This document shows positions 27,123-36,955 of a stretch of 64,000 nucleotides of DNA, piece after piece. The notes below the pieces were generated by a model that saw nothing but the letters and a program-made list of their open reading frames with translations, was not told the DNA's origin and did not search any database. This DNA comes from an uncultured Prevotellaceae bacterium. Its GTDB lineage: Bacteria > Bacteroidota > Bacteroidia > Bacteroidales > Muribaculaceae. The DNA lies in assembly GCA_900318335.1 (NCBI GenBank), contig ONKF01000001.1, positions 191,083 through 255,082 on the forward strand. The letters run 5' to 3'. Positions within the stretch are counted from its first letter, which is position 1; each line of letters opens with the position of its first letter. A program made the translations under genes and the position numbers.

Positions 27123-30100
27123 ATGTTTAAAATTGAAAATCATCCTATTCTTGACCTACCAAAAGAAGAATACGTGGAATTCCAGTTTGAAGGGAGAACC
27201 GTTCGCGGCCAAAAAGGGAAAACCATCGCCGCCGCCCTTCATCAAGCAGGGCTTATCGTGCACAGCCACAGTACTACAGGCCGTAACCGCAGTCTTGAGT
27301 GCGGTATCGGCAAGTGCGGTGCCTGCGAGATGCTTGTCGATGGCCAGGTGCGCCGCATCTGCATCACCAGCGTTGACGGCGTGAAAGAGGTGCGCGAGAT
27401 TCCCAAGGACTATATGCCCGAGGGCAAGGCCCGTGCTGCCAGTGAGACCAAGATTTACAAGACCACGGTTGCCATCATCGGTGGCGGCCCTGCCGGTCTG
27501 GCATGCCGCGAGCAACTCACGGCATTGGGAATCCCCAACATTGTGGTGGACAACAATGCGACCGAGGGTGGCCAGTTCAACATGCAGACCCACCAGTTCT
27601 TCTTCTTTGAGAAGGAGCAGAAGTTTGGTGGAATGCGTGGCTTTGATATCGCCAAGACCCTTGCTGGTGACAATCATGACGGCATTCTGCTCAACAATAC
27701 CGTGTGGGACCTGCTCGAAGGTCGCCGCATCGCCCTGAAGAATATCGTCACCCAGGAGGTGAGCTACATCGACGCCGATCATCTGGTAGTGGCCACCGGT
27801 GCCGTGCCTTTCATGCCCGTGTTCGAGAACGATGATGTGCCGGGCGTTTACACCGCCGCGGTGTTCCAGAAGATGATGAACCAGGAGCACACCCTGCTGG
27901 GTAAGCGCGTGCTCACCGTGGGTGCCGGCAACATCGGCTACCTCACCAGCTACCAGGCCATGCAGGCCGGAGCGACCATCAAGGCCATCATCGAGGGTAT
28001 GGACCACGAGGGTGGTTTCCCCGTTCAAGCCAACCGCGTGCGCCGTCTGGGCATTCCCATCATGACTTCACACGTGCTCATCCGCGCCATTCCCAACGAG
28101 GACTACACTGGCGTTACCGGCGCCGTGATTGCCGAGTGCAAGAATTTCCAGCCCATCCCCGGCACCGAGCGCGTGATTGATGACATCGACATTATCAACA
28201 TCTGCACGGGTCTGATTCCCGACAACCAATTGCTCGTGAAGGGCCGTTCGGTATTTGGCCGCAATGTCTATGGCGCTGGCGATGCCGTTCGCATCGGCGA
28301 GGGCACCAGTGCCGTGCTGCGTGGCAAGCAGGTGGCCTATGAAGTGGCCCAGGAGTTGGGTCTCCGCTTCCCCTATGAGGATTACCTCGAGGTTTCCCGC
28401 CAGTATATCGACTCACAGCAGCGCCCAGTGCGTCTGCTTGAAGCTCCGTGCATCCCCAGCGAGGAGCGCATGGCCCTGAAGCCCTATGTGCAGATCAACT
28501 GTCTCTACGGCTTCGCCTGCAATCCCTGTACATTTGCATGTCCGCAGGGCGCCATTACCAAGCCCACAACGTCATCGGTACCGATGGTCGATTACGACAA
28601 GTGTATCGGCTGTATGCAGTGTGTGAACCACTGTCCCGGTTTGGCCATCTTCGGCTACGACAAGCGCAAGAATGTTGTGTTCCTGCCCGTGGAATATGAG
28701 GTGGAAGAGGGCAAGGAAGTCTTCCTGGTTGATGACAACGGCGCCAAGGTGGGCGAGGGTGTCATCGAGAAAGTGCTCAAGAAAGACAACAAGACCAATG
28801 TGGCACGCGTCCAGGCGACCCAGGTGGAGGACCTGAACGGCGTGAAGGGCTTCATCCTCAAGGAGCGCTATCCCGAGCCACTGAACCTGCGTCCCCTCAC
28901 CGACCCCGAGGAAGGCAAGGCCTTTGTTTGCCACTGCGAGGATGTGGACGTGAAGACGCTGCTTGCCGTCATCGGTGACCGCAAGTACATCTCGGTGGAC
29001 GAGCTCAAGCACACCACCCGCATGGGTATGGGTCCCTGCCGTGGTAAGCGCTGTGTGTCGCGCGCCAAGCAGATCCTGCGTTCCCATGGCATCGAGGTAA
29101 CTGGAGACAGCACACCTCGTGCACCGCTGGCCAACCAGGTCACCCTGGGCGATGTATACAATGGAGAAACCAAGGAGACCTTCGTCTTTGAACACGGTTC
29201 CGTCATCGAGAAGGCCGAGACCGAAATCCTCGTTGCTGGCGGCGGTATGACCGGTAGCGCTGCATTCCGCTACTTTGCCGAAGCCGGAAAACGCGTCGTC
29301 CTGGTCAACTATGACCGCGGTTCGACGTGGCGCTGCATCGGCGGCGGACGTCCCGCATTCTCCAACCCCGACATCAGTGACATCGCCATGCACAACCTGG
29401 AAATCTTCCGTGACGACCAGCAGCATTGCAACATCGACCTGAAGATGACCCGCTATGTCAACCTCGTGCACGATGACGCCACCTATCGTTCACTGGACGC
29501 TTCACGCGCCTGGAGCGAGGCCTATATGATTGACCGCAAGGACTTCACCAAGGAAATCTCGCCTTACTGGAATCCCAACGATAACATCTACAGCCACGCC
29601 TTGATCTCGATGAACTGCTGGCAGGCCACACCCGGACGCACTATCGACTATGTGCGCAACGTGGGCAAGCAGCATGGCGGCGAGGTGCTCGAGGATTGCG
29701 AGGTGCTGCACGTGCAGCGCGTTGGTGACAAGTACCGCGTGCTGGTGCGCCGTCACGACAAGCACTACGTGGAATACACGTGTGACCACTTTGTCAACGC
29801 CATGGGTTGGGGTTCAGAGAAGTTTACCGACATGCTCGGCATCGACACCCAGCTCTACCCAGTCAAGCACCAGGCGTTCATCACCCGCCGACTGCCCAAC
29901 ATGGGTGTCAACGGTGACTCGCTCGACATGATTATCGACCGACGTCACTACAAGGGCTTCAACGCCGTTTACGGTCAGCAGTTCCTGCACACGGGACAGA
30001 TCATCGGCTGCGCGTCACCCGACTGCGATCCCTATGAGGCACGCCAGAACCTGAAATACAACAGCCAGGCATTCCTCCAGATCGTGAGCGAGATGTTTGC

Positions 30101-30344
30101 CCAGTGGATACCTAATCTGGCATCCGTCGGCTTTCACGCCGTGTGGGCCGGCTACTACATCGAGCCGCGCTACATTATCGATCCCGAGGTGGGCTTGCTC
30201 ACTGGCTTGCGTGGTCATGGCTTCATGCTCGGCCAGTACCTGGCCAAGCTCTATGTGGACAAGTATCTGGGTAAGCCTGTTCCCGAATACATGAAGGATC
30301 TTGCCATCGGCGGCAAGGGCCTCAGCGAGAATGCCTTCCAGTAA
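27123..30344 (+). CDS. multidomain iron-sulfur FAD oxidoreductase (HcnABC / sarcosine oxidase alpha-like fusion)
   Basis: This 1073-residue cytosolic protein joins several redox modules. Residues 15-85: [2Fe-2S] ferredoxin-like domain with C60, C65, C68 and C80. About 115-420: NAD(P)/FAD oxidoreductase with IIGGGPAGLACRE at 118-130. 460-504: two 4Fe-4S clusters (CLYGFACNPCTFACP and CIGCMQCVNHCP). About 600-660: BFD-like [2Fe-2S] domain (VCHCED and GPCRGKRC). About 700-1073: DAO-type FAD domain with VAGGGMTGSAAFRYF. The order equals HcnA-HcnB-HcnC or amino-acid dehydrogenase subunits fused in one chain with an added ferredoxin. An imino or amino acid is the likely substrate, with electrons passed down the clusters; which one is unknown. 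A strong hairpin follows the stop. Confidence 0.85.
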   Translation: MFKIENHPILDLPKEEYVEFQFEGRTVRGQKGKTIAAALHQAGLIVHSHSTTGRNRSLECGIGKCGACEMLVDGQVRRICITSVDGVKEVREIPKDYMPEGKARAASETKIYKTTVAIIGGGPAGLACREQLTALGIPNIVVDNNATEGGQFNMQTHQFFFFEKEQKFGGMRGFDIAKTLAGDNHDGILLNNTVWDLLEGRRIALKNIVTQEVSYIDADHLVVATGAVPFMPVFENDDVPGVYTAAVFQKMMNQEHTLLGKRVLTVGAGNIGYLTSYQAMQAGATIKAIIEGMDHEGGFPVQANRVRRLGIPIMTSHVLIRAIPNEDYTGVTGAVIAECKNFQPIPGTERVIDDIDIINICTGLIPDNQLLVKGRSVFGRNVYGAGDAVRIGEGTSAVLRGKQVAYEVAQELGLRFPYEDYLEVSRQYIDSQQRPVRLLEAPCIPSEERMALKPYVQINCLYGFACNPCTFACPQGAITKPTTSSVPMVDYDKCIGCMQCVNHCPGLAIFGYDKRKNVVFLPVEYEVEEGKEVFLVDDNGAKVGEGVIEKVLKKDNKTNVARVQATQVEDLNGVKGFILKERYPEPLNLRPLTDPEEGKAFVCHCEDVDVKTLLAVIGDRKYISVDELKHTTRMGMGPCRGKRCVSRAKQILRSHGIEVTGDSTPRAPLANQVTLGDVYNGETKETFVFEHGSVIEKAETEILVAGGGMTGSAAFRYFAEAGKRVVLVNYDRGSTWRCIGGGRPAFSNPDISDIAMHNLEIFRDDQQHCNIDLKMTRYVNLVHDDATYRSLDASRAWSEAYMIDRKDFTKEISPYWNPNDNIYSHALISMNCWQATPGRTIDYVRNVGKQHGGEVLEDCEVLHVQRVGDKYRVLVRRHDKHYVEYTCDHFVNAMGWGSEKFTDMLGIDTQLYPVKHQAFITRRLPNMGVNGDSLDMIIDRRHYKGFNAVYGQQFLHTGQIIGCASPDCDPYEARQNLKYNSQAFLQIVSEMFAQWIPNLASVGFHAVWAGYYIEPRYIIDPEVGLLTGLRGHGFMLGQYLAKLYVDKYLGKPVPEYMKDLAIGGKGLSENAFQ

Positions 30345-30370
30345 ACAATCGGCTACATAGCAATACATGG

Positions 30371-30409
30371 ATTGCCCCCGAAAGCGCCCATTCAACTTTC
30401 GGGGGCAAT
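30371..30409 (+). terminator. terminator after oxidoreductase gene
   Basis: Perfect 14-bp stem, 30371-30384 with 30396-30409, GC-rich core, 11-nt loop. Confidence 0.75.
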
Positions 30410-30497
30410 TTGGCATCAATGCGGGGAGGCATTTCACGTAATTACTGTGGAAGCGGACTGCCCATGGTACATAGATGCGAGAAAAAAGCGTTTTTTC

Positions 30498-30528
30498 TTG
30501 CCATTGTATTCGTCTTTAAGTATCTTTG
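30498..30528 (+). promoter_or_regulatory. promoter for dsbD
   Basis: TTG at 30498-30500 and TATCTTTG at 30521-30528, 20 bp apart; it places the start codon at 30563 rather than the upstream frame extension. Confidence 0.75.
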
Positions 30529-30562
30529 TCGGTCAAAATGTAACCAGAATACCAAATTGTAT

Positions 30563-32638
30563 ATGAAAAAGATTGCAACATTATTAACGATGGTGACGGT
30601 CGTGCTGATGGCCGCCGCCCAAATGGCTAATCCTGTAACCTTCACCTCTCAATTAAAGACTAACGGAACCAGCGAGGGCGAAATCGTCTTCACGGGTAAG
30701 ATTGACAAGGGATGGCACGTATACTCCACCAACCTGGGTGACGCGGGTCCCACCGAGGCCAACATCGTCTTTCACAAGAAGGACGGCGTGGAGCCAGTGG
30801 GCAAACTCAAACCCGTGGGCAAGGAAATCTCGCAGTTTGACGAGATGTTCGGCGCCAAATTGCGCTTCTTTGAAAACAATGTGCAGTTTGTACAGAAGGT
30901 GAAATTCACCAAGCCCAATTATGATATCGACTGTGACCTGGAGTATGGCGCATGTAATGACGAGTCGTGTCTGCCCCCGTCGAGCGTGAGCCTCAAGAAG
31001 GCCGGCAAGTCACCCGCCGTGGATGGTGATGCCGACAAGAACAAGGAGGAAGATGACAAGGCTAAGGCTGAAGCCGAAGCCAAGGCCAAAGCCGACTCGT
31101 TGGCAGCCCTTGCCGCAGCCGCAGCCGACAGCGCCGCGATGGGAGCCCCGGTGGATAGCGCAGCCCTGGCCGCGCTGGACCACGATGCGCTGTGGAAGCC
31201 TGTGGTGGGCGACATCCAGCGATTTGACGGTACCGATGGCGCAAGCGGAGGCCGCTCGTTGTGGTACATCTTCCTGCTTGGTCTGCTGGGCGGATTGGTG
31301 GCACTGTTCACGCCGTGCGTTTGGCCCATCATCCCGATGACGGTGAGCTTCTTCCTCAAGCGCGCCAAGAATGACAAGAAAAAAGGCATCAAGGATGCCA
31401 TCACCTATGGCATCTCGATTGTGGTCATCTACCTGCTGCTGGGTCTTATCGTGACTGCCATCTTCGGTCCCAGTGCGTTGAACGCGCTATCGACCAATGC
31501 CGTGTTTAATATCTTCCTGTGCCTGCTGCTGGTGGTATTCGCGCTGTCGTTCTTCGGCATGTTCGAGATTAAGCTTCCCAGCAAGTGGTCCAATGCTGTC
31601 GACAACAAGGCCAGCAACACCAGCGGTTTGCTGTCCATCTTCCTGATGGCCTTCACACTGGCTCTGGTTTCGTTCTCGTGCACGGGTCCCATCATCGGTT
31701 TCCTGCTGGTGGACTTCGCCACCTCGGGTAACTTCTGGGGTCCCGCCATCGGTATGCTGGGCTTCGCCTTAGCTTTGGCATTGCCATTCACGCTGTTTGC
31801 CCTGTTCCCCTCGTGGCTGAAGTCAGCTCCCAAGTCGGGTGGCTGGATGAACATCCTCAAGGTGGTGCTCGGTTTCATCGAGTTGGCATTTGCCTGCAAG
31901 TTCTTCTCGGTGGCCGACCTGGCCTACGGCTGGCACCTGATGGACCGCGAGGTGTTCCTGTGCCTGTGGATCGCCATCTTCGGTCTGCTTGGCCTCTACC
32001 TGATCGGCAAACTCAAATTCCAGAGTGACATCGTCATGCCCGGCGACGAAACCAAGCCCATGCCCGTGATCTGCATCATGGGCGGACTGATCTCGATTGC
32101 CTTTGCCATCTATATGATTCCTGGCCTGTGGGGCGCACCGTGCAAGGCCGTGAGCGCCTTTGCTCCGCCCATGAACACCCAGGACTTCAACCTCAATACC
32201 AAGGAAGTGCGTGCAGCCTATACCGACTACGAGCAAGGCATGGCCGCAGCTGCAGCAGCCGGCAAACCCGTCTTCCTGGATTTCACTGGTTTCGGCTGTG
32301 TGAACTGCCGCAAAATGGAGGCTGCCGTGTGGACCGATCCCAGCGTGGCCGACAAACTCAATAAAGACTATGTGCTCATCTCCCTGTTTGTTGACGACAA
32401 GCGCCCGTTGCCCGAGCCCATCGAGGTGACCGAGGCTACAGGCGAGAAGCGCACATTGCGCACCATCGGCGACAAGTGGAGTTACCTGCAGCGCTACAAG
32501 TTCGGTAGCAACACCCAGCCGTTCTATGTGTGCGTGGATCCGCAGGGCAACGCCCTGAGCGGCTCGTTCAGCTACAAGGAGGATGTTCCCGCCTTCCTCG
32601 ACTTCCTGGCCGGCGGCTTGACCAAATTTAAAGAATAA
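30563..32638 (+). CDS. dsbD: thiol:disulfide interchange protein DsbD
   Basis: The 691-residue protein starts MKKIATLLTMVTVVLMAAAQ. It carries reducing power from cytosolic thioredoxin across the inner membrane. Domains: periplasmic DsbD-alpha-like region (about 20-155) with ACNDESCLPPS; a charged, then Ala-rich linker (about 155-215, AKAEAEAKAKADSLAALAAA); a membrane core with about eight helices from 235 to 530 (TPCVWPIIPMTVSFF near 250 and SFSCTGPIIGFLLVDF carry the redox Cys); and a C-terminal thioredoxin-like domain with CVNC at 579-582. The low-complexity linker is longer than usual. The gene has its own promoter and reads toward the CyuA-like gene. Confidence 0.93.
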   Translation: MKKIATLLTMVTVVLMAAAQMANPVTFTSQLKTNGTSEGEIVFTGKIDKGWHVYSTNLGDAGPTEANIVFHKKDGVEPVGKLKPVGKEISQFDEMFGAKLRFFENNVQFVQKVKFTKPNYDIDCDLEYGACNDESCLPPSSVSLKKAGKSPAVDGDADKNKEEDDKAKAEAEAKAKADSLAALAAAAADSAAMGAPVDSAALAALDHDALWKPVVGDIQRFDGTDGASGGRSLWYIFLLGLLGGLVALFTPCVWPIIPMTVSFFLKRAKNDKKKGIKDAITYGISIVVIYLLLGLIVTAIFGPSALNALSTNAVFNIFLCLLLVVFALSFFGMFEIKLPSKWSNAVDNKASNTSGLLSIFLMAFTLALVSFSCTGPIIGFLLVDFATSGNFWGPAIGMLGFALALALPFTLFALFPSWLKSAPKSGGWMNILKVVLGFIELAFACKFFSVADLAYGWHLMDREVFLCLWIAIFGLLGLYLIGKLKFQSDIVMPGDETKPMPVICIMGGLISIAFAIYMIPGLWGAPCKAVSAFAPPMNTQDFNLNTKEVRAAYTDYEQGMAAAAAAGKPVFLDFTGFGCVNCRKMEAAVWTDPSVADKLNKDYVLISLFVDDKRPLPEPIEVTEATGEKRTLRTIGDKWSYLQRYKFGSNTQPFYVCVDPQGNALSGSFSYKEDVPAFLDFLAGGLTKFKE

Positions 32639-32649
32639 ACCACAAAAGG

Positions 32650-32712
32650 AAAACAATAAGTACAACAAATACAATGATTTAAATAATTGTCATTATTGTA
32701 TTTATTGTTTTC
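32650..32712. terminator. long imperfect inverted repeat after dsbD
   Basis: AAAACAATAA (32650-32659) and AAATACAAT (32667-32675) pair with ATTGTATTT (32695-32703) and TTATTGTTTT (32702-32711) with bulges, followed by a T-rich run. AT-only stem, so termination is plausible but not certain; it ends about 20 bp before the next ATG. Confidence 0.4.
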
Positions 32713-32732
32713 TTTTTTGAATAAACAAGAAT

Positions 32733-34019
32733 ATGATTGAGAAGAACGTTAGAGAGCAGATTATCGCGTTGATGAAGCGCGAGGTTGTCCCTGCAGTGGG
32801 CTGTACCGAGCCGATGGCAGTGGCATTGTGTGTGAGCCGTGCCACCGAGGCATTGGGCTGCCGTCCCGAGAAAATCACAGCATTGCTGAGCGCCAACATA
32901 CTGAAGAACGCCATGGGCGTGGGTATTCCCGGCACCGGCATGATAGGCCTGCCCATCGCCATCGCCCTGGGTGCCATCATCGGCAAGAGCGAGTACCAGC
33001 TCGAGGTCATCAAGGACGTGTGCCCCGAGGCCATTGAACAGGGCAAACAGTATATCGAAGAGGGCCGCATCGATATCCAGTTGAAGCAAGGTGAGTGCGA
33101 CAAGCTGTATGTTGAGGTGCTGTGCGAGGGTGGCGGCCATACCGCAACGGCCATCATCCAGGGTTCACACACCCGATTTGTCCGCGTCACCCACGATGAC
33201 GAGGTGCTTCTCGACCAGCAAGCCGGCAACAGCAGTGAGGACTGCGAGGGCGATATCGCGTTGAACCTGCGCTTGGTCTATGACTTTGCCATGCAGGCTC
33301 CCATCGACGAGATCAGGTTTATACTGAGCACCCGCGACTTCAACCTCAAGGCCGCCCAAGAGTCGCTCAAGGAGAATTACGGCCACTGCCTGGGCAAGAC
33401 GCTGGACAGACCGCTGAGCCACGGCATCTTTGGCAACACGATTTTCTCGCGCATCCTGTCCAAGACAGCGCTTGCATGTGATGCCCGCATGGGTGGCGCC
33501 TTAATTCCCGTAATGAGCAATAGTGGCTCGGGCAACCAGGGCATCTGTGCCACCAATCCTGTCGCCGTCTATGCCATCGAGAATGAGAACACCGAGGAGG
33601 AGACCATTCGCGCCTTGACGCTGAGCCACCTCACCGCCATCTACATCAAGCAGAGTCTGGGCAAACTGAGTGCCCTGTGCGGCTGCGTGGTGGCATCCAT
33701 TGGCAGCAGTTGCGGCATCACCTACCTGATGGGTGGTGACTACAGCCGCATCTGCCACGCTGTACAGAACATGATAGCCAACCTGACGGGTATGATCTGT
33801 GACGGAGCCAAGCCCAGCTGTGCCCTGAAAATCACTTCAGGCGTATCGACCGCCTTGCTCAGTGCCGTGCTTGCCATGGAGGGCCGCTACGTTACCAGTG
33901 CCGAGGGCATCATTGACGATGACGTGGACCGTTCCATCCGCAACCTGACCGTCATTGGTGCCGACGCCATGTGCGCCACCGACCAGATGGTTCTCGACAT
34001 CATGACCAGCAAGGGCTGA
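32733..34019 (+). CDS. L-cysteine desulfidase / serine dehydratase alpha-like protein (UPF0597)
   Basis: The 428-residue protein belongs to the SDH_alpha / UPF0597 family (E. coli YhaM, also CyuA). Members release ammonia from cysteine or serine with a 4Fe-4S cluster. It begins VREQIIALMKREVVPAVGCT, shows the conserved blocks KNAMGVGIPGTGMIGLP, SNSGSGNQGI near 265, and the Cys-containing CGCVVASIGSSCGITYLMGG and MICDGAKPSCALKI near 315 and 350, which are candidate cluster ligands. Length is standard. It stands alone between dsbD and a terminator. Confidence 0.9.
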   Translation: MIEKNVREQIIALMKREVVPAVGCTEPMAVALCVSRATEALGCRPEKITALLSANILKNAMGVGIPGTGMIGLPIAIALGAIIGKSEYQLEVIKDVCPEAIEQGKQYIEEGRIDIQLKQGECDKLYVEVLCEGGGHTATAIIQGSHTRFVRVTHDDEVLLDQQAGNSSEDCEGDIALNLRLVYDFAMQAPIDEIRFILSTRDFNLKAAQESLKENYGHCLGKTLDRPLSHGIFGNTIFSRILSKTALACDARMGGALIPVMSNSGSGNQGICATNPVAVYAIENENTEEETIRALTLSHLTAIYIKQSLGKLSALCGCVVASIGSSCGITYLMGGDYSRICHAVQNMIANLTGMICDGAKPSCALKITSGVSTALLSAVLAMEGRYVTSAEGIIDDDVDRSIRNLTVIGADAMCATDQMVLDIMTSKG

Positions 34020-34054
34020 TTGCACTCCCTACCCCTCTATTCTCGACAAAATAA

Positions 34055-34092
34055 AGTTATGGGCCATCCGAATTGCCGGATGGCCCATAACT
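34055..34092. terminator. bidirectional terminator hairpin
   Basis: Perfect 16-bp stem (34055-34070 with 34077-34092) and 6-nt loop between convergent genes ending at 34019 and 34124. Confidence 0.85.
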
Positions 34093-34123
34093 ATTCTGAG
34101 CAGGTCAAGTGACCTAATGGTTC

Positions 34124-34666
34124 TTACTCGTCCTCAACAAATCCAGTGTATCGGAAACCGGTCACTTTATAGCGAGTGCCTTCAGGCAGGTATTGCTCCA
34201 AAATCAGGTCGTCACTGAAGCTGACATAGAACTCGATGTAGTCGGCAGGCATGCCACTGGGAGTCTTGGTGCCATTCTTCACGATTTTACCGCCGGTAAT
34301 CGAGACAGTCCCACCACCGTAATCGCCTTCACCGTAAAGGTTCTCACCATTGGAAACCTGGAAGGTCAAGTTGACTGGATCAACATCCACTTCCACCTGA
34401 TAGGGGAAATAGTAGCACACCTGGTCAACGATGAACATCTTATTGCTCACGTTGGCGGCAGTGTTACAGGTCTGGATGTTGTAAGCGCCGTCACCGAACA
34501 CATCGGCATCCATCACTTCGCCACTAGGATCGACAGCGGCAACCATGATGTGCCACTCACCAGCGGTCTCTACTCCGGCAGTGTTACCAATTTCCTCTTT
34601 CTCGCATGATGTGAATGCTACCAGCACGCCCACCATCATCAATAATGAATATATTGTCTTTTTCAT
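34124..34666 (-). CDS. lipoprotein at the end of the susCD operon
   Basis: The 180-residue product starts at MKKTIYSLLMMVGVLVAFTSC with a lipobox Cys. An extension to 34672 would need a TTG start and is not needed. The body is a small beta-sandwich-like protein with pairs such as GEWHIMVAAVDPSGE and TVSITGGKIVKNGTKTPSGM; no family is certain. It is the last gene of the four-gene susC-susD unit, 48 bp after its neighbour, so it is probably a surface lipoprotein helping bind the imported nutrient. Confidence 0.75.
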   Translation of the reverse strand: MKKTIYSLLMMVGVLVAFTSCEKEEIGNTAGVETAGEWHIMVAAVDPSGEVMDADVFGDGAYNIQTCNTAANVSNKMFIVDQVCYYFPYQVEVDVDPVNLTFQVSNGENLYGEGDYGGGTVSITGGKIVKNGTKTPSGMPADYIEFYVSFSDDLILEQYLPEGTRYKVTGFRYTGFVEDE

Positions 34667-34714
34667 AATCAAATTCTCATTTATTGATTAATAATCAAAT
34701 TAGGCCAAAGTGGC

Positions 34715-35422
34715 TTACTCGATGGGAGTGAGTATCACACCGCCACCCACATAGTAGTTGAGGCGATAGGTCACAATGCCCGTTTCGGGATCCCATTTGC
34801 CATCATACATTTCCTCGGGGTCTTCACCGTCATAGAAGTACCAATCACCCTCTTCCAGCATGGTGATATCGGTGCCATCGAGTTGCAGCAACGCCTCGGC
34901 AAAGAAGTCGTAGGTGTTCCTGTACTGCGGGTAGATACCATAAGCATAGTAGCCAGCCAACACATCGCTGATGATGTAGAGGCCTTGACTCTCATCCACA
35001 GCTGAAATGCTAATAGGAGAATCGTAATAGTGACGGGCAGGATTGGTAGCATGCCAGCACTCGGCCAAATAGATGTTGTTGAAATGGCCTGGGTTCTTTA
35101 CCCACACCTCACGCGTTACCGTGGCCGCGAATCCCTCGGGATTAACCGCCGAATAGGTTACGGTATAGAAACCTGGCTCACTGGTGTCAAGGTCAGTGGA
35201 CACCTTCACATTGGCGGTGTAATCTTCATCGCCCAAGGCAGCAGAGTAACCCGGTTCCTCATATTTATCACCGACTGACAGCAGTACAATGTCATCACCT
35301 TCCAGTGTGATAACAGGATAGTAGAGGATATCGGTCAGCCCCTCGGTATCCTTGTTGCAAGAGGTAAGCGACAATGCCACCAAGGCTCCGATTGCCAAAT
35401 ATTTTAAATTCTTCATAATCAT
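34715..35422 (-). CDS. lipoprotein with DUF5011/BT_2262-like domain
   Basis: The 235-residue product has the signal MKNLKYLAIGALVALSLTSC (Met 3 is an alternative and equally good start at 35416). An Ig-like domain follows at about 40-115, with GDKYEEPGYSAALGDEDYTA and the strand EPGFYTVTYSAVNPEG, the pattern of DUF5011-like and BT_2262-family domains. The C-terminal half is Tyr-rich. It sits 32 bp after susD and 48 bp before the last lipoprotein gene. Expected on the cell surface with the SusCD pair. Confidence 0.8.
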   Translation of the reverse strand: MIMKNLKYLAIGALVALSLTSCNKDTEGLTDILYYPVITLEGDDIVLLSVGDKYEEPGYSAALGDEDYTANVKVSTDLDTSEPGFYTVTYSAVNPEGFAATVTREVWVKNPGHFNNIYLAECWHATNPARHYYDSPISISAVDESQGLYIISDVLAGYYAYGIYPQYRNTYDFFAEALLQLDGTDITMLEEGDWYFYDGEDPEEMYDGKWDPETGIVTYRLNYYVGGGVILTPIE

Positions 35423-35454
35423 ATTTCTTAATTTAGAATTAACTGAAATTAGAA

Positions 35455-36933
35455 TTACTTAGCCCAGAATACGGGTTCGCTATCACCAGGATAGGCGGGA
35501 GTGTTCTGGTTACGGTTAGCCGATGACTCTGCATAGGGGAAGCGCTGCAAGATGCCGCCATTCAGGGCCGTGTTGCACTTGATGGGCTTATACAAAGTGC
35601 CCGGCACATACAGGTTGGGGTTGTAAGAATCGGTCTGCTCGTTGTAGAGTTGATCGCCAGTTACAGCTCCCATGGCAGGATAACCCAGACGGCGCAATTC
35701 ACACCAGCCCTCGAAGCTGTTGTAACCCGAGAGGTCAACCCACTTCTGAATACCGATGGCCTGCTTCCAGTTGGAGCCGAGGGGGTAAGCCTCGATAGCG
35801 GCATCGGCGCCACTCACGCCAGCATTATCAAACGAGGCCTCAATAGCCTTGCGATAGTACAGCTGAGCCATTTCGGCGTCGTTGTTCTTGGCATAGTACT
35901 CAGCGATGTAGAAGTTCACGTCCGAGGTACTGATCAGGACAACGGGGTCATCATAGTGGGCATTGGGACGGCACCAGTATGATGCCTTGTAGCTGGCGGT
36001 GGTACTGAAGTTGGTACCGCTCACGCTACCGGTGTAAACACCATTACTATTGGGCGAGAAGTAAGCCTCCAGACGGGCATCCTCGTAATCAGCCATGGTG
36101 CCAAGCAGAGCGATGTTCAAGACGATATTCTGCTGTGATGCACCGTAGCTGGCAAACGCATCCTCCATGAAGAAGGGGTTGGCCTGGCCAGCCTCATTCT
36201 TCCAGCAATTGGCTAACTCAACATTGCTTGAAGGGAAGTTATCCTCGTCGATGAGAGCACCAATCAGACCGTTCACGTCCTTGACGCCGCTCTCACGGGT
36301 GAGGATGCGGAGCTTGAGGGCGTTGGCAAACTTAATCCAGCTCGAAGCGTTAGCGCCCGGGAACAGAAGGCTTGTTGCCACCTGCTCGGTGCCGCTAACC
36401 TTATCCAAAGCCTCATCAATCTCGGCAAGGATGCCGTCATAGATGACAGTACCCTCGTCATATTCAGGAGTGAGGTAATCCAGGTTCTGAGCCTGGGTAT
36501 AGGGAACCTCACCGTAGCAGTCCACAAGCACCTGATAGGTGAAGGCGCGCAGGACAGTAGCAGCCAGATAGGTACCCCAGTCCTCGTCGGCCTTAGCCAG
36601 GTCACGGATAGTCTTGATATTGTTGAGCACACGCGTGTTGAGCTGAGTGTAAGTGCTGCTCGAGCGCGTGGGGCTCATATTGAATTGACTGTAATCCAGA
36701 TAATTGCTGGTTCCGAAGTATTGTGCATAGTACTGAGTGAAGTAACCGCCAACAGTGCGCAGGAAGTCACCATAGCTATGGCAAAGGTTCACTTCCACTG
36801 CCGGTAACATCATATCGGGGGTCATATTCTCCTGAGAGGGAGAGTTGGGATCCTTGTTAATGTCCAGGTAATCATCACAGGACGTCAATGACAATCCAAG
36901 GATCAGAAGACTTGCAAAAAATATCTTTTTCAT
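35455..36933 (-). CDS. SusD/RagB family nutrient-binding lipoprotein
   Basis: Starting at MKKIFFASLLILGLSLTSCD (36933) the protein has 492 residues. It is of the SusD-like type beginning DDYLDINKDPNSPSQENMTP, with TPR-like helices and segments such as NALKLRILTRESGV near 205. The frame opens at 36948, but AGGAGAAAG just before 36933 looks like a rare Shine-Dalgarno site and favours the shorter start. SusD proteins cap the SusC channel and deliver the ligand. It begins 22 bp after susC. No sugar-active enzyme lies next to the pair, so the ligand may not be a polysaccharide. Confidence 0.92.
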   Translation of the reverse strand: MKKIFFASLLILGLSLTSCDDYLDINKDPNSPSQENMTPDMMLPAVEVNLCHSYGDFLRTVGGYFTQYYAQYFGTSNYLDYSQFNMSPTRSSSTYTQLNTRVLNNIKTIRDLAKADEDWGTYLAATVLRAFTYQVLVDCYGEVPYTQAQNLDYLTPEYDEGTVIYDGILAEIDEALDKVSGTEQVATSLLFPGANASSWIKFANALKLRILTRESGVKDVNGLIGALIDEDNFPSSNVELANCWKNEAGQANPFFMEDAFASYGASQQNIVLNIALLGTMADYEDARLEAYFSPNSNGVYTGSVSGTNFSTTASYKASYWCRPNAHYDDPVVLISTSDVNFYIAEYYAKNNDAEMAQLYYRKAIEASFDNAGVSGADAAIEAYPLGSNWKQAIGIQKWVDLSGYNSFEGWCELRRLGYPAMGAVTGDQLYNEQTDSYNPNLYVPGTLYKPIKCNTALNGGILQRFPYAESSANRNQNTPAYPGDSEPVFWAK

Positions 36934-36955
36934 AATCTTTCTCCTCATTGTTAAA

